Positions 10,144 through 22,033 of a stretch of 64,000 nt of DNA are shown here, piece after piece. The number at the start of each line of letters is the position of its first letter. Within the stretch, counting starts at the first letter, position 1. The position numbers and the translations under genes were made by a program. The notes under the pieces were generated by a model that was not told the origin of the DNA, searched no databases, and saw nothing but the letters and a program-made list of their open reading frames with translations. The stretch is from positions 27,190,735 through 27,254,734 of the forward strand of contig NC_084806.1 of the NCBI RefSeq assembly GCF_963583255.1. Reading direction: 5' to 3'. Source of the stretch: Pyrus communis. Taxonomy: Eukaryota; Streptophyta; Magnoliopsida; Rosales; Rosaceae.

Positions 10144-13100
10144 ATGACTCGTAGCTCTCGGCCTATTATAGAGAACATCTCCGACTTTGACGGTGATTTT
10201 GAACGCACTTTGAGGAGAACGAGGAGTCAACAAGAGCCACCACAACCTCCACCACAACCTGGGCTTGAAGAAGACGCGGTAGGTGTAGAAGAAAAGCCCA
10301 CGGATCAGATTTTTGAAGAAGAACAAGCCATGGCAGCAGATAATAGAACCATCAAAGAGCTTTCGGCCTCGGGTTTGGCCAATGCAGACCCTCTTTGCAT
10401 TCAATACCCCGCGGCTGCCCAAGGCAAGACCGATGAATTTGAACTCAAATCCAGTTTGTTACACCATATTCTGAAGTTCCATGGCTTGTCTATGGAAGAC
10501 CCCAACAAACACTTGAAGGAGTTCGAGGTGGTTTGTTCGAGCATGACCCCCGTCAATGTGGATGGGAGTATATTGAAGATGAAGGCCTTTCCATTTTCAC
10601 TTATGGACAAGGCCAAAGATTGGCTCTACGAACTAGCCCCGGGAACTGTGACTTCGTGGGAGAGTATGAAGTGTGCTTTCTTGGAGAAATTCTTCCCTAC
10701 TTCGAGAGTGATTCTCCTACGGAAGAAAATTAGTGGTATTCAACAGAATCATGGTGAGACATTCCCGGCTTATTATGAGCGTTTCAAGGGCCTTGTAGCT
10801 TCATGTCCTCAACATCAAATGAAGGAGGAACTTCTCCTTCAATATTTCTATGAGGGCCTCCTTCCTATCGAACGTCAAATGCTTGATGCATCAGCGGGAG
10901 GAGCATTGGTGGACAAAACACCAAGGGATGCCAAGAATCTCATAGCCAACCGAGCGCTCAACGCCCAACAATATGAAGGAGTGGGCCAAAGGGAAGCACC
11001 ACGGCAACAAAGTGTAAATGAGGTGAGTGCTATTTCTGAAATTCAATCACAACTTGCTAATCTTACTTCTCTTGTTTCTCAGGTTGTGATTGGTCCAAAA
11101 GCACAAGAACACCAAGTTTGTGGCGTGTGCTCAATTCAAGGGCATCCATCCGACAAGTGCCCTCAACTAATCGAGAATGGTGGGTGGGAATCTGCCAATG
11201 CCATGGGCTATGGGAATCAAAACCAACCAAGGAACGATCCATATTCTAACACATATAATCCAGGATGGAGGGACCATCCAAACTTCAAATGGAGGGAGCC
11301 ACAACAAGCTGCCCAACAAGGAGGATTTAGGCCAAACCCCCCTGGTTTTTATTCCAAGCCGTATGCACCCCAACAATCCCAACAACCTTCAGCATCATCT
11401 CATTCAGGTACGTCTTTGGAAAGTAATCAAGCTATGCAATTACTAACCTCTATTTCGCAGGGGTTGCAAAATCAAAACAACCGGATAGAAAATAACGAAA
11501 AGGAGATGATGGATATGAAGAAACAAATAGGGCAGATTTCTGAGTTCCTTGGACAGATTAGAGAGCAAGGAAAGCTTCCTAGCTCAACCACAGTCAATCC
11601 AAAGGGAGGATTCGAATCCGCCAAGGCCATCACCCTAAGGGGTGGAAAAGAAGTTGGGACCAAGCCAAACAATCCCAAATCTACCCAGAAAGTAGATGAA
11701 GAGACGACACAACCTGAGGCAGATCACCCTAACTCGGCCAAATCAGGTAATTTAAGTTCAAATTCATGTACTTCACGTCCTAATCTGCCCAATGTACCTT
11801 TTCCTCGCAGGTTCATGCAAGAAAAAAAGGAAGAAAGCGAGAAGGACATTCTTGAAACGTTCCGGAAGGTGCAAGTGAACATACCGCTTCTCGATGCAAT
11901 CAAACAGGTTCCAAAGTATGCTAAATTCCTCAAGGACCTATGCAATACAAAGAGAAGAAGGGCAAACAAAGAGGTAGTGAAGGTAAGCGAGAATGTGTCC
12001 GCTGTTTTGCAACATAAACTGCCTACCAAGTGCAAAGACCCCGGTAGTTTCACGATTCCTTGTGTGATTGGACATAATCGTTTTGAACATGCCATGCTTG
12101 ATTTAGGTGCATCCATAAATGTCATGCCTTATTCTATTTATGCATCTATGAATTTGGGTGAATTAAAACAAGATGGTGTAATTATACAATTGGCTGATCG
12201 TTCTAACGCGTATCCAAAAGGAGTTTTGGAAGATGTGCTTGTGCAGGTGAACCATTTAATTTTTCCGGCTGATTTCTACATCCTAGACATGGAGGATTCA
12301 GCCCATTCTACATCTTTGCCGATTCTCCTTGGTAGGCCATTCATGAAGACGGCCCGAACGAAGATTGATGTATACAAAGGCACCTTGACAATGGAATTCG
12401 ATGGGGAAGTGATTGATTTTAATATTTCTGAAACTATGAGATATCCCGTTGATGACCATTCTTGTTTTTCCATTGATGTTATCGATTCTTTGGCGCAGGT
12501 ATACCTTGAAGAATTGAACGAGGACGCCCTGGAAACAACCATCACTAAGGCCATAGAGCGCAAAAATGAAGGATTTGGGCCAATGCAAGGCCACGGCAAG
12601 GAGGAGGAATTCTTTGCAATGGGTTCTAGTGAAGAAATAATTGAGGTTGTGGCAGCCCTTGAGTCATTGCCACAACAATATGGTAAGGTTCCACTCTCAC
12701 TTTCAAATTCAGTTTCCACTAAGATGCTACCTTCTGTTGTTCAGGCACCATCGCTTGAACTTAAGCCGTTGCCGGACCATTTGAAGTATGTGTTTTTGGG
12801 AGAAGGCGAAACATTGCCCGTCATCATTTCATCAAGTCTCACGGTAATGGAGGAGGAGAAGCTTGTGAGGGTGCTGCGAGAGCACAAAACGGCCATAGGG
12901 TGGACTTTGGCCGACATTAAAGGAATAAGCCCTACCACATGCATGCACCGTATACTTCTTGAGGAGGGGACTAAGCCATCCCGAGAGGCTCAACGCCGTC
13001 TCAACCCTCCGATGATGGAAGTGGTGAAGAAGGAAATAATCAAGCTTTTGGATTGCGGAGTGGTCTACCCTATCTCCGATAGCCGTTGGGTCTCTCCAGT

Positions 13101-15663
13101 TCAAGTCGTTCCCAAGAAGTCCGGAGTAACTGTTATCAAGAATGATGAGAATGAGCTCGTGCCTACACGCATTCAGACTGGATGGCGAGTATGTATCGAT
13201 TACCGGAAGCTAAATGCCATGACTAGGAAAGATCACTTTCCTTTGCCATTCATCGACCAGATGCTCGAAAGGTTAGCCGGTCATGCTTTTTACTGTTTTC
13301 TTGATGGATACTCTGGATATAACCAAATTGTGATAGCCCCGGATGATCAAGAGAAGACCACATTCACATGTCCCTTTGGAACATTTGCTTATCGTCGCAT
13401 GCCATTTGGCTTATGCAACGCACCGGCCACTTTCCAAAGGTGTATGGTAAGTATATTTTCCGATTTTGTTGAAAAGATCATTGAGGTTTTCATGGATGAT
13501 TTCAGTGTATTTGGGAGTTCATTTGATAATTGCTTGGATAATCTGATCTTAATTTTGAAACGATGTGTTGAAACTAACCTTGTCTTGAATTGGGAGAAAT
13601 GTCACTTTATGGTGAAACAAGGTATAGTTTTAGGACATATTGTTTCAGAAAAAGGAATTGAAGTAGATAAATCGAAAATAGACCTTGTACGTCACTTACC
13701 CTCTCCTACTTCGGTTAGAGAGGTACGTTCGTTTCTTGGCCATGCAGGGTTCTATAGGCGTTTTATCAAGGACTTCTCCAAGATGTCCAACCCTCTTTGC
13801 CGATTGCTTCAAAAAGATGTGCCATTCAAGTTTGATGAAGAGTGTAATTCGGCATTTAACCAACTCAAGGAGAAGCTAGTCTCGGCCCCCATTATTGTAC
13901 CTCCAGATTGGAGCCTTCCGTTCGAGCTCATGTGCGATGCATCCGACTATGCATTAGGAGCTGTTCTAGGACAAAGAAGAGACAAGCGGCCGCATGTCAT
14001 ATACTATGCCTCTCGGACTCTCAATGATGCCCAATTGAACTACTCCACGACGGAAAAAGAACTTCTAGCTGTGGTTTTTGCTTTAGATAAATTCCGTTCA
14101 TATTTAATTGGTACTAAAGTAATCGTTTATTCTGATCATGCAGCTTTGAGGTACTTGCTCACGAAAAAGGAAGCAAAGCCGAGGCTTATCCGTTGGATTC
14201 TTCTTCTTCAAGAATTTGATATTGAAATCCGGGATAAGAAAGGAAGCGAGAATGTAGTGGCTGACCATTTAAGCCGAATGATCCACGAGGAGCATGAACA
14301 TGCCGTACCTATCCCTGAAACTTTTCCCGATGAGCAGCTGCTATCCATTGAGGTAAGTGAACCATGGTATGCAGATTTAGTGAATTACTTGGTGGCTAAA
14401 CAATTTCCAAATGAACTAAACAAGCACCAACGTGATAAGCTTAAAAATGATGCACGTTTCTATGTTTGGGATGACCCTTATTTGTGGAAGTATTGCCCAG
14501 ATCAAATTGTACGTAGATGTGTGCATGATTCTGAATTTCACTCAATTCTAAGCTTTTGTCACACATATGCATGTGGTGGTCATTTTGGCACACAACGCAC
14601 TGCCCTCAAGGTTCTAGAGTGTGGTTTTTATTGGCCGACTATATTTAGGGATGCTAGAACCTTTTGTATGTCTTGTGATCGTTGCCAACGAATGGGTAAC
14701 ATAGGTACCAAGGACCAAATGCCGCAAACCCCTGTCTTTAATGTTGAAATTTTTGATGTTTGGGGCATTGATTTCATGGGCCCTTTCCCTCCATCTTATG
14801 GTTTCACTTATATCTTGCTAGCCGTTGATTATGTTTCTAAATGGGTGGAAGCAAAAGCCACCCGTACTAACGATTCTAAGGTGGTTGCAGATTTCGTGAA
14901 AACTAACATTTTTGCTAGGTTTGGAATGCCGAGAGTAATCATAAGTGATGGAGGGTCTCACTTTTGCAATCGGACCATTGAGGCGTTGCTAAGAAAGTAC
15001 CATGTCAACCATAAGGTCTCCACACCTTACCATCCTCAAACAAATGGCCAAGCCGAGGTGTCTAACCGAGAAATCAAACAAATTTTGGAGAAGACCGTTG
15101 GACCAACAAGGAGGGATTGGAGCTTACGTTTAGATGATGCACTATGGGCATATCGTACGGCATACAAAACACCCATTGGGATGTCACCTTTTCGGCTCGT
15201 CTATGGTAAGCCATGTCATTTGCCCGTAGAGTTAGAGCACAAGGCACATTGGGCCGTGAAGACTTTCAACATGGACAAAGATGCAGCGGGAGTTCATAGG
15301 AAGCTCCAATTGAATGAACTTGAGGAGATTCGGAATGAAGCCTATGAGAATGCCCGGATGTACAAAGCCAAGACCAAAGCATTCCATGATAAAATGATTC
15401 GAACCAAGACCTTCACAGTTGGGCAGAAAGTGTTACTTTTCAACTCTCGCCTACGTTTGTTTCCTGGTAAGTTGCGTTCTAAATGGATTGGCCCGTTTGT
15501 TGTTACTAACGTTTTACCTTATGGTGCAGTCCACATAAAAAGCTTAAGGAATGGCGTAGAATTCAAGGTGAACGGGCATCGGTTGAAGCCATATTATGAG
15601 CATGGTGTGGGGCAAGTGGTGGAAGACATTCCTTTCCATTCCGTGGGCTCAAATGAAGATTAA
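10144..15663 (+). CDS. Athila gag-pol polyprotein (Gag-PR-RT-RH-INT)
   Basis: One uninterrupted frame of 1839 codons from ATG 10144. Residues 1-480 are Gag, with the retrotransposon gag core (about 90-270) and a CX2CX4HX4C zinc knuckle at C326-C339. The aspartic protease motif is DLGAS at 653-657 (usual form DSGA/DTGA). Reverse transcriptase has the active site FMDD at 1116-1119, and RNase H starts at Asp1265 ([13 protein letters not shown]). Integrase has an HHCC zinc finger at about 1470-1516 and the catalytic triad Asp1543, Asp1602 and Glu1638; 35 residues separate the last two, the canonical spacing. A GPF module lies near 1780. All catalytic landmarks are present, so the product looks functional. 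Gag would form the particle; Pol copies and integrates the RNA. Confidence 0.96.
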   Translation: MTRSSRPIIENISDFDGDFERTLRRTRSQQEPPQPPPQPGLEEDAVGVEEKPTDQIFEEEQAMAADNRTIKELSASGLANADPLCIQYPAAAQGKTDEFELKSSLLHHILKFHGLSMEDPNKHLKEFEVVCSSMTPVNVDGSILKMKAFPFSLMDKAKDWLYELAPGTVTSWESMKCAFLEKFFPTSRVILLRKKISGIQQNHGETFPAYYERFKGLVASCPQHQMKEELLLQYFYEGLLPIERQMLDASAGGALVDKTPRDAKNLIANRALNAQQYEGVGQREAPRQQSVNEVSAISEIQSQLANLTSLVSQVVIGPKAQEHQVCGVCSIQGHPSDKCPQLIENGGWESANAMGYGNQNQPRNDPYSNTYNPGWRDHPNFKWREPQQAAQQGGFRPNPPGFYSKPYAPQQSQQPSASSHSGTSLESNQAMQLLTSISQGLQNQNNRIENNEKEMMDMKKQIGQISEFLGQIREQGKLPSSTTVNPKGGFESAKAITLRGGKEVGTKPNNPKSTQKVDEETTQPEADHPNSAKSGNLSSNSCTSRPNLPNVPFPRRFMQEKKEESEKDILETFRKVQVNIPLLDAIKQVPKYAKFLKDLCNTKRRRANKEVVKVSENVSAVLQHKLPTKCKDPGSFTIPCVIGHNRFEHAMLDLGASINVMPYSIYASMNLGELKQDGVIIQLADRSNAYPKGVLEDVLVQVNHLIFPADFYILDMEDSAHSTSLPILLGRPFMKTARTKIDVYKGTLTMEFDGEVIDFNISETMRYPVDDHSCFSIDVIDSLAQVYLEELNEDALETTITKAIERKNEGFGPMQGHGKEEEFFAMGSSEEIIEVVAALESLPQQYGKVPLSLSNSVSTKMLPSVVQAPSLELKPLPDHLKYVFLGEGETLPVIISSSLTVMEEEKLVRVLREHKTAIGWTLADIKGISPTTCMHRILLEEGTKPSREAQRRLNPPMMEVVKKEIIKLLDCGVVYPISDSRWVSPVQVVPKKSGVTVIKNDENELVPTRIQTGWRVCIDYRKLNAMTRKDHFPLPFIDQMLERLAGHAFYCFLDGYSGYNQIVIAPDDQEKTTFTCPFGTFAYRRMPFGLCNAPATFQRCMVSIFSDFVEKIIEVFMDDFSVFGSSFDNCLDNLILILKRCVETNLVLNWEKCHFMVKQGIVLGHIVSEKGIEVDKSKIDLVRHLPSPTSVREVRSFLGHAGFYRRFIKDFSKMSNPLCRLLQKDVPFKFDEECNSAFNQLKEKLVSAPIIVPPDWSLPFELMCDASDYALGAVLGQRRDKRPHVIYYASRTLNDAQLNYSTTEKELLAVVFALDKFRSYLIGTKVIVYSDHAALRYLLTKKEAKPRLIRWILLLQEFDIEIRDKKGSENVVADHLSRMIHEEHEHAVPIPETFPDEQLLSIEVSEPWYADLVNYLVAKQFPNELNKHQRDKLKNDARFYVWDDPYLWKYCPDQIVRRCVHDSEFHSILSFCHTYACGGHFGTQRTALKVLECGFYWPTIFRDARTFCMSCDRCQRMGNIGTKDQMPQTPVFNVEIFDVWGIDFMGPFPPSYGFTYILLAVDYVSKWVEAKATRTNDSKVVADFVKTNIFARFGMPRVIISDGGSHFCNRTIEALLRKYHVNHKVSTPYHPQTNGQAEVSNREIKQILEKTVGPTRRDWSLRLDDALWAYRTAYKTPIGMSPFRLVYGKPCHLPVELEHKAHWAVKTFNMDKDAAGVHRKLQLNELEEIRNEAYENARMYKAKTKAFHDKMIRTKTFTVGQKVLLFNSRLRLFPGKLRSKWIGPFVVTNVLPYGAVHIKSLRNGVEFKVNGHRLKPYYEHGVGQVVEDIPFHSVGSNED

Positions 15664-16330
15664 AAGAGGGTACTCGTCCGGCTGAAAGACGTAAAAGAAA
15701 GCGCTACTTGGGAGGCAACCCATGCATCCGAATAGAGAAGAACTTGGAAACCCCTTTAAGAGACTTATTTTTATTCCTTTCTTTTTCTTTACTGCCTTTA
15801 CTTTGCTTTCTTTCTCGTATTTGTTTATTTGCTTGCTCTGTTGTGACTTTCTGTTTAAAACATTGAGGACAAAGTTTGATTTAAGTGTGGGGGGGTAAAC
15901 AATTCGTATTTGCATGAATTTCGTGGGATTTATTCACCTATCACTTAGAATGTTGTTTCTTGCTGTTTTAAGCGTTTTTATAGTGTCTTGGTATGTTTTA
16001 TAGTGTCTTGGTATAAAACTCCGAAAATTTGATAAAAATTAAAAAAAAAAAAAAAAAATTCTTTTGAAAAACCCAAAAATATGTGTTTTTAGAGTCATTT
16101 GAGTCATTTTGGTGTTTGTTTGTGTCTTAGCGCTACTTGGGAGGCAACCCATGCATTCAACAAAGGAAGACTTAGAAAGCACTCAAATTCCAGATTCCTA
16201 AAAACTCTTCTCTTTGTTGATATTTCGTTTCTGCCTTGTTAGGTTGTTTAGTTGTTATTGTTTGTTTGTTTATTAATTGTGGGAGTCTATGATTGTAACA
16301 TTGAGAAAATGATTGGTTTATTGATAGGCA
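15664..16330 (+). repeat. Athila 3' non-coding region with duplicated modules
   Basis: A module beginning GCGCTACTTGGGAGGCAACC occurs at 15700 and again at 16130. A second module (ACATTGAGGACAAAG followed by TTTAAGTGTGGGGG) occurs near 15860, in decayed form near 16300, and again near 18410. The third copy lies on the far side of the captured block, so the block sits between direct repeats. No coding frame. Confidence 0.7.
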
Positions 16331-16356
16331 CTGCTAAACAAAGAAAGATGGAGCCT

Positions 16357-17022
16357 TCACAAAGGGCGTTTACTTGAAGCCCCACTACTGGGCAAAACTC
16401 TAGGAGCGGAAGGCATCGGAGCGGAAGGCATCGGGGCGGAAGGTATCGGAGCGGGAGGCATCAAAGAAGAGGCCTCAATACTTGGCCAAACGCTGGATGA
16501 GCCCGGAAAAATGTGCCTCTGGAAGTAAGCCGCAAGCCTTTGACGGTCAGTTTGACGGTCACTTTGCATCCGACCATTGGATTCTTGTAGCTCATCAAGC
16601 TTCCTCTTCATACCCGTCGAATAGTTGTTGGCAAGCACGTGCAAACTTCTATTCTCGTACTTAAGCAGTTTGATCTCCTGCTTGAGACTTTCCACCTCTG
16701 CCATCAATGATTCCACCTGACGGGAGCGGGCAAGCAGGCGTTGGCCCATATTGGACACAGAGCTCGCACACTGAACACTAAGTGCGAGGGATTCTTGAAC
16801 GGCCAACTCATCGGACCGTCCTGACAGCAGCCTACTATCTTTTGGAGTGAGGAGGTTCCTAGCTACTATTGTAGCTGTTGTGGCGTCCTGCATCACGGAG
16901 TCTTCACCTGTGAGAGGACCGTTAGAAGAAAAGAAAGAAGGGCGCCATACGTTACCTTGACGCGGCGCGCCCGTATCACTGCTAAGGCTCAATTCCAAGC
17001 TAAGGTTCGATGAGTTTGCCAT
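16357..17022 (-). CDS. Antisense accessory ORF in Athila 3' region, coiled-coil protein (221 aa)
   Basis: ATG at 17022-17020, stop at 16357. The protein begins MANSSNLSLELSLSSD, has a conserved core around TGEDSVM, ARNLLTP and LLSGRSDELAVQESLALSV, then a predicted coiled coil (ESLMAEVESLKQEIKLL and the following leucine-rich residues, about 118-170), and a Pro/Ala/Ser tail with repeated 'PSAPM' units. It is antisense to gag-pol, between pol and the 3' LTR, the place where antisense accessory ORFs are known in Ty3/Tat elements. I do not recognise a named domain and assign no function. Its homologue is at 58595-59254; differences between them are overwhelmingly synonymous, arguing that the protein is made and selected. 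Confidence 0.75.
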   Translation of the reverse strand: MANSSNLSLELSLSSDTGAPRQGNVWRPSFFSSNGPLTGEDSVMQDATTATIVARNLLTPKDSRLLSGRSDELAVQESLALSVQCASSVSNMGQRLLARSRQVESLMAEVESLKQEIKLLKYENRSLHVLANNYSTGMKRKLDELQESNGRMQSDRQTDRQRLAAYFQRHIFPGSSSVWPSIEASSLMPPAPIPSAPMPSAPMPSAPRVLPSSGASSKRPL

Positions 17023-17029
17023 TTTCAAA

Positions 17030-18290
17030 AGTGTTCAAAGAGAAGGGGAGGATGAAGTTAAAATTGGCCGGAGTCAATTTTCAAGAATGGGAAATCTTCA
17101 GAGTGTGTTTGTTGTGGTGATCGATACCTCAATAAGAAGCCAAGGCGACGCGTCCACCGATTCAAAAAGCCGGAATTTCCGGCGTAATTTAGGCGACGCT
17201 TTCTCAGCTTTTCAGAAGACGTGTTCAACTTTGTCAAAAGAGTTCTTCTTTTCAGACAACACGTGGAGGCCATCAAAGCAACTACACATCTTTAGCCGAC
17301 AAGCGCAAAGTTCGGCGACGCTTTCTCAGCTTTTCAGAAGACGCGTGCAGCTTTGTCAAAAGGAGCCGCATCTGCACTACCACGTGTCGTTCAGAAAGCG
17401 AAGGGGCGTCGTTCTGAAATCGAAGGGGCGCCTGCTCAGAAATCGAAGAGGCGTGTTCAGAGATCGAAGAGGCGCCATTATTTCAAAAAGCCGGATTTGC
17501 GGGATCAAAACGTTTGTCGACAAAGGTAAAAAGTACCACCACTTGATATTATCTCTATATATGTCGACCTTCGTCTTTTATGGCAGGGCAAACCTGAAGA
17601 AAATGCCCAACTCTCTCTCACCTCTGAGGGCGCACTCCCAGCAAAGCCTTTCGAAATACTCAATTCTTTCTTCTTCCCCAAAGATGATACCAGATGCCTG
17701 GAGTACATATGACCCAGGAGGAAGCAGCACAACAAATACATGTGCTGATTCATTCACCGCTTCTTCAAAAGCAAAGGTATCTCATATCATCAAGGTCAAA
17801 AGCAAAAGTATCTCATATCATGCTCTTTCCCTGTCTTTTTCTTTGTCCTTGTTCTTACTCGCATGGCAAAGTAAAAGAAGCAATCAGCCGGCACTTGGAG
17901 TCAGTCTTCCGTTCTGGAGCCAACTGCCTGGAATCTATTCCTGATTGCTTACCTAGCGTTGCTCTCGAGTAGTCATCTTCAACGGTTGATAAACTTCCAG
18001 AGAAGGGACCACTTCTGCAAAGAGGAGCGAGTAAGGCAAGTGAAAATGATACATTGAAGCATGTGGAGACAAACATAGGCTGAGTTATCCTCCAACCCTT
18101 TTCAATACGAATTGGAAAGATTGAACAAAGAAACAGACCAAAGGAGTAAGCTCAGACCTTCGGGGGAGACCAAAAGAATCCTGCTGCCCAGTTCAAGAGT
18201 AGCACAAAGGAAAATCAACGATGGGAGGAGCCCCTGTGGAATCAACAACATCAAGCCTCAATGAAATCAATAAGGAGAAGATGGAATTTA
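17030..18290. other. Upstream half of the block: repeats, no supported gene
   Basis: Contains duplicated 'gacgctttctcagcttttca' modules (about 17195 and 17318) and three 'cgaagaggcg'-type units (about 17400-17475). A 285-codon plus-strand frame at 17087-17944 is not conserved in the homologous block at 57-58.5 kb, where indels break it, so it is not called. Confidence 0.6.
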
Positions 18291-20123
18291 CATTCCACAA
18301 CCAGATTTGCGTCTCTAAACTTTTCTCTTTGTTATTTACATTCTGCCATGTTTAGTATGTTTAAATGCTTTTTGTGTGTTTACTTATGCTTTGTATGATT
18401 TTAAGCTTAAAACATTGAGGACAATGTTTGATTTAAGTGTGGGGGTAACTAATGTTGTTAATGCAAATTCGTGGGATTTTATCGCCCATAACTTTAAAGG
18501 TTGTTCCTTACTGTTTTAAGGTGTTTTTAAGATGTTTTAGAGTGTTTTAGTATGTTTTGTTTTTATAAATCCGAAAATCACATAAAAATTTGAAAAACAT
18601 GTTTTGAAAAACCTAAAAATAGTGTTTTGAGTCGTTACAAAAAGAGTGTTTTAAAAAGAGTGTTTTGAGTCGTTTTTGTGTGTTTGTGTCTTAGGGTACC
18701 TTCCAACACAATGATGAGGATTTGGTTTGTAATTGCATGACTGTTAAAGAGAATTATAAACATGGATGAAAGTTTGATTTACTCTTGGTATATGTTTGGT
18801 TATGGTTATAATGTATGACTTCACATGCAATCATAAAAGAAAAATTCGTTTTTGTAACATGCTTGAAGGAAGGAACTCAAACAAACGCTACAACCCTGTG
18901 AGACTCGAGCCATTACTTTCTTTGGAGAGTTATTTTCTGTGATTCTTTGTTTTCTAAAGTTGTTGCATGATCTCATTATTCCTTGCTTGGTTGCTACTTA
19001 GAATGCAATTGTATCATGATAGAACTAAATGCTAGAACTTATATCCGTTTCATTCAAAGCATGATATTGATTGCATAACATATATCAAGATGAAGTTGTG
19101 TAGTTGCCACCATAGCCAAATAGCCTTACTTCCCATATTTCGTATATATTGTAAGTCTTAACCCCGTTGAGCCTCGTTTAACCTATTTTCTTTGCTAACC
19201 ACATCAACCCTTACCTAGCCTAGATTAGGACCATCCGTACCCTTGTTCTTAAAAGATAGTGAGCATGACTTAAATGAATTCCTTTTGAGTACATTATGAA
19301 AGAAAATGAGTGTGGGGGAGAGAATGTTTTGTTCTTAAGCGTTTATGTATGTTTTGAAAAAAAAAAAAAAAAAAATAAAAATAAAAAAAATAAATTGTGA
19401 AAAATATATGTAAAAGAAAAACAGAAAAGAAAAGAAAGAAAGGAAAAAGAACTTGTTCCCCCTTGATCAAAAGTTGAGTTTTCATTCAAAAGTGATTTCT
19501 ACGTTAATTCAAATGCTTTGCTCGCTATTTCTTTGAGAACCTTTGTTTTCCATATACCTTCTTTAGCCAAACACCTTTAGCCCCGTTACACCCCTTTGAC
19601 TTCTATCTTGATCGTTATGTGTTTAATAATGTGGAGTTTGGAATTGATATGAGCTTATGGAATCACTGGTTCTCATTCTAAGTAGTAGCATTCCATTCAT
19701 GAGATCATATTCATGTCGTTATCGTAAATTCAGAAAATGCTTTCCTTGTTATAACATATGTGAGTGTTCGTCTACATGTTTACATCAATCTTCTCACATA
19801 TAACTAGTGTAGGGTGTGTAGTCAGAAAATCTATGTGAAAATAGAGTGCATTCTAGTAAGGAATTGAGGGAATTCTCTAAGGCATGTTACTACATTCAAA
19901 ACATGGTTTTAAATGCTTAATTGTGAACTAGTATGTGGTGACTATGAGTAAGAATGTACTTAAGTGTAAAAATGGCTAAAATCTGTGGGAATAATGATTT
20001 TTAACTTGTCATGTGCTTTGGAAATCCCTGAGACGTTTGTTGGAAGGTTTAGGTTGTGTTTTACTTGTTCGTTTTGTTTTGTTTCTGGTTTCTTTTGTTT
20101 TGTTTTGCTCGAGGACTAGCAAA
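18291..20123 (+). other. Athila 3' non-coding region, right part
   Basis: AT-rich, no protein-like frame. It starts with the third copy of the ACATTGAGGACAA...GTGTGGGGG module (about 18405-18450). Another GTGTGGGGG tract is at about 19310. A long A-rich run is at 19360-19395. No envelope-like ORF. Confidence 0.6.
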
Positions 20124-20141
20124 GATAAGTGTGGGGGTATT
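20124..20141 (+). promoter_or_regulatory. Polypurine tract of Athila
   Basis: AGATAAGTGTGGGGGTAT lies directly against the 3' LTR start at 20142, the site of plus-strand DNA priming. Similar tracts occur upstream at about 15884, 18430 and 19307. Confidence 0.8.
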
Positions 20142-22028
20142 TGATAGGAGCATTTTCATGCGACTTAAATGGCTTGTTCTCGTGCATTTACGTTATGTTT
20201 CTTTAGTTATTTTAGTACTTTAAGCTATTTTCGTGTGTTTGTAGGTCGAAAGGGCTAAAGGAGCAAAAAGATGCATTTTGGAGACTTTTGGAGCACTTTT
20301 GGGCTAAGGACGGATAGCTTATGCTTGAAGCCAAAGTGTTGGACGAAATTGAAGACCTAATTGGAGCCAAAGTGTTGGAACCTTGTTCTCTTTAGTTTTA
20401 GGACATTTAAACCTTTCCTAATCCCAATCATGCCATGCATAACACACATCCATTCTAACACATTGTCATTGCACATGCATTTCCTTCATTAGTTAACCCA
20501 CATGCACTTATCACTTATCATCACCACATATCATATCACTTAATCACTTATCACTTATCATCACCACTTAACCACTTATCATATCATAACCACATATCAT
20601 ATCACATGCACTTATCACTTAACATATCATCCACCTACTTCACCTACAACATCCACCTACTTCACCTACAACATCCACTTCACCTACAACATCCACCTAC
20701 TTCACCTACAAATGACATAGCCATATGTTCCCTCCACTACTCCTATAAATACCCTTGCATTCATTCATTCATGGACATCTCATTTTTCATACACAACACA
20801 CCACAAACACTTCCATCTTCTCCCTAGCCGTGAGTCTCTCCATTTTCTGCACCATTCCCTTCCCTTTCTCCTCCATTTCTTCCATTTCCATAATCCCCCA
20901 ATCCATTCAACACACCAACAACATCCCTTAGTCCTTGTGCTACAACGAAGACGAAGAGAAGAAGGCCTAAACGTTCATACAATTCACGTTTGAGTTGTTG
21001 GAATGTTTACGCGTTTCTTTGATTTCAATGTTTAAATTCAATTCTCTTTGTTTTGTAATGGAAGAGAAGAGTGCCTAAACGTTCATACAATTCAAGTTTG
21101 AGTTGTTGGAATGTTTAGGTGTTTCTTTGATTTCAAAGTTATGAGGAACTAAACCCTTTTTGGCTAGGGGTGATTTCAATACCATGTTTATTTATGTGAT
21201 ATGAATTGATGAATTCCGGTTATGAACTCTTGATTCGTGAATGCAATTGGCTTAACTATTTGATGATTAACTTATTTGTGTTTGTTGATTGAGGGTCGAC
21301 ACTTAATTAGCATGCATGAATATGTGGCTAAAGTTTAAGAAGGTTTCACATAATCGTTACTAACTTATACTTGAAAGTAGTGAAGGTCGCTTGTCACGAT
21401 CGCGTTAAGTTTAATTCTTAGCATGAGTAACATGATGTCATAGTTACAAATGCTTTGTCAATGCTTATGGTTTTCATTATTCTTAATGATCTTCGATTGT
21501 ATCTCTATTATGATGACATGTAGGGAACTTTTGAGAATGTTTTGGGTTGTCGAATGATGCCATCCAATCCAATAATATAAGGAAAATCTAAGGGTTAACT
21601 AGTGATGTCACGGTTAATTTGGGGCATTGTCGTTCATAATTCAATGAAGGAATAACTGGAAATTGATTCATATGCATAAATATCATGTGTAGAGAAAGAA
21701 CCCTTAGCTAGCTTCCCATCCATTCATTTCCGTCAAATCCATATTTACAATTTGTTTTGTTTCCAAGTATTCATTTTAGTTTAAATTCGTCCAAATCCAA
21801 TTCCCCCCCCTATTTCGTTGAAGTCTTAGTCTTAATCTTTCTTATTTTTAGTTTTGCTTTCTTCGAGCATTAAATAGTGTTTTATATTGTGTTTTTATGT
21901 TTTTAAGTCAATTTAGAAGGTTTTAGCAAGCCCTCCTAATCCCCGGTCTAGAACGATCCCTCACTTATCCATTCTACTACAATTGTCAAACGAGGGTTTA
22001 ATTTGAGTGTCAAGTAATTCTCGCATCA
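20142..22028 (+). repeat. Athila 3' LTR
   Basis: 1887 bp, indistinguishable by eye from 8122-10008. Followed at once by the target duplication GCAGT (22029-22033). Confidence 0.95.
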
Positions 22029-22033
22029 GCAGT

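Larger units (their letters stand above)
16335..18290 (+). repeat. Block inside Athila homologous to element X (reverse complement of about 57100-59262)
   Basis: Approximate ends. Reverse-complemented stretches match the region at 57.1-59.3 kb throughout. They include the accessory ORF, a leader containing AATCTTCAGAGTGTG, the 'gaagccaaggcgacgc' segment, repeated 'tttcagaagacg' and 'tcagaaatcgaagaggcg' modules, and an end with AGCACAAAGGAAAATCAACG. Relative to the transcription direction of its host element the block has the same orientation in both places. The flanking DNA is ordinary Athila sequence. Confidence 0.85.
8122..22028 (+). mobile_element. Complete Athila-type Ty3 LTR retrotransposon (13.9 kb, TSD GCAGT)
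   Basis: Two LTRs of 1887 bp (8122-10008 and 20142-22028), each starting TGATAGGAGC and ending TCGCATCA, are flanked by GCAGT (8117-8121 and 22029-22033). I compared the LTRs line by line at a constant offset of 12020 and saw no mismatch, so the insertion is very recent. The tRNA-Asp primer site, an uninterrupted gag-pol frame, a 4.5-kb 3' non-pol region and a polypurine tract are all present in canonical order. tRNA-Asp priming, the gag type and a long 3' region are Athila traits. No envelope-like ORF is present; part of the 3' region is instead a block homologous to another element. Confidence 0.93.

Noticed and set aside
17087..17944. 285-codon plus-strand frame beginning MGNLQS, divergent from the Athila accessory ORF
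   Set aside because: The homologous region at 57.3-58.5 kb keeps only the first residues and is broken by indels; composition is that of internal repeats. Not conserved as protein.
15664..20141. Search for an envelope-like ORF expected in some Athila elements
   Set aside because: No sense frame of sufficient length or with a signal peptide and membrane segment was seen; this copy has the antisense accessory ORF instead.
8586..20827. Identical 73-codon frames in the two Athila LTRs (8586-8807 and 20606-20827)
   Set aside because: They lie over tandem repeats and the TATA region of the LTR; their identity reflects LTR identity, not coding selection.
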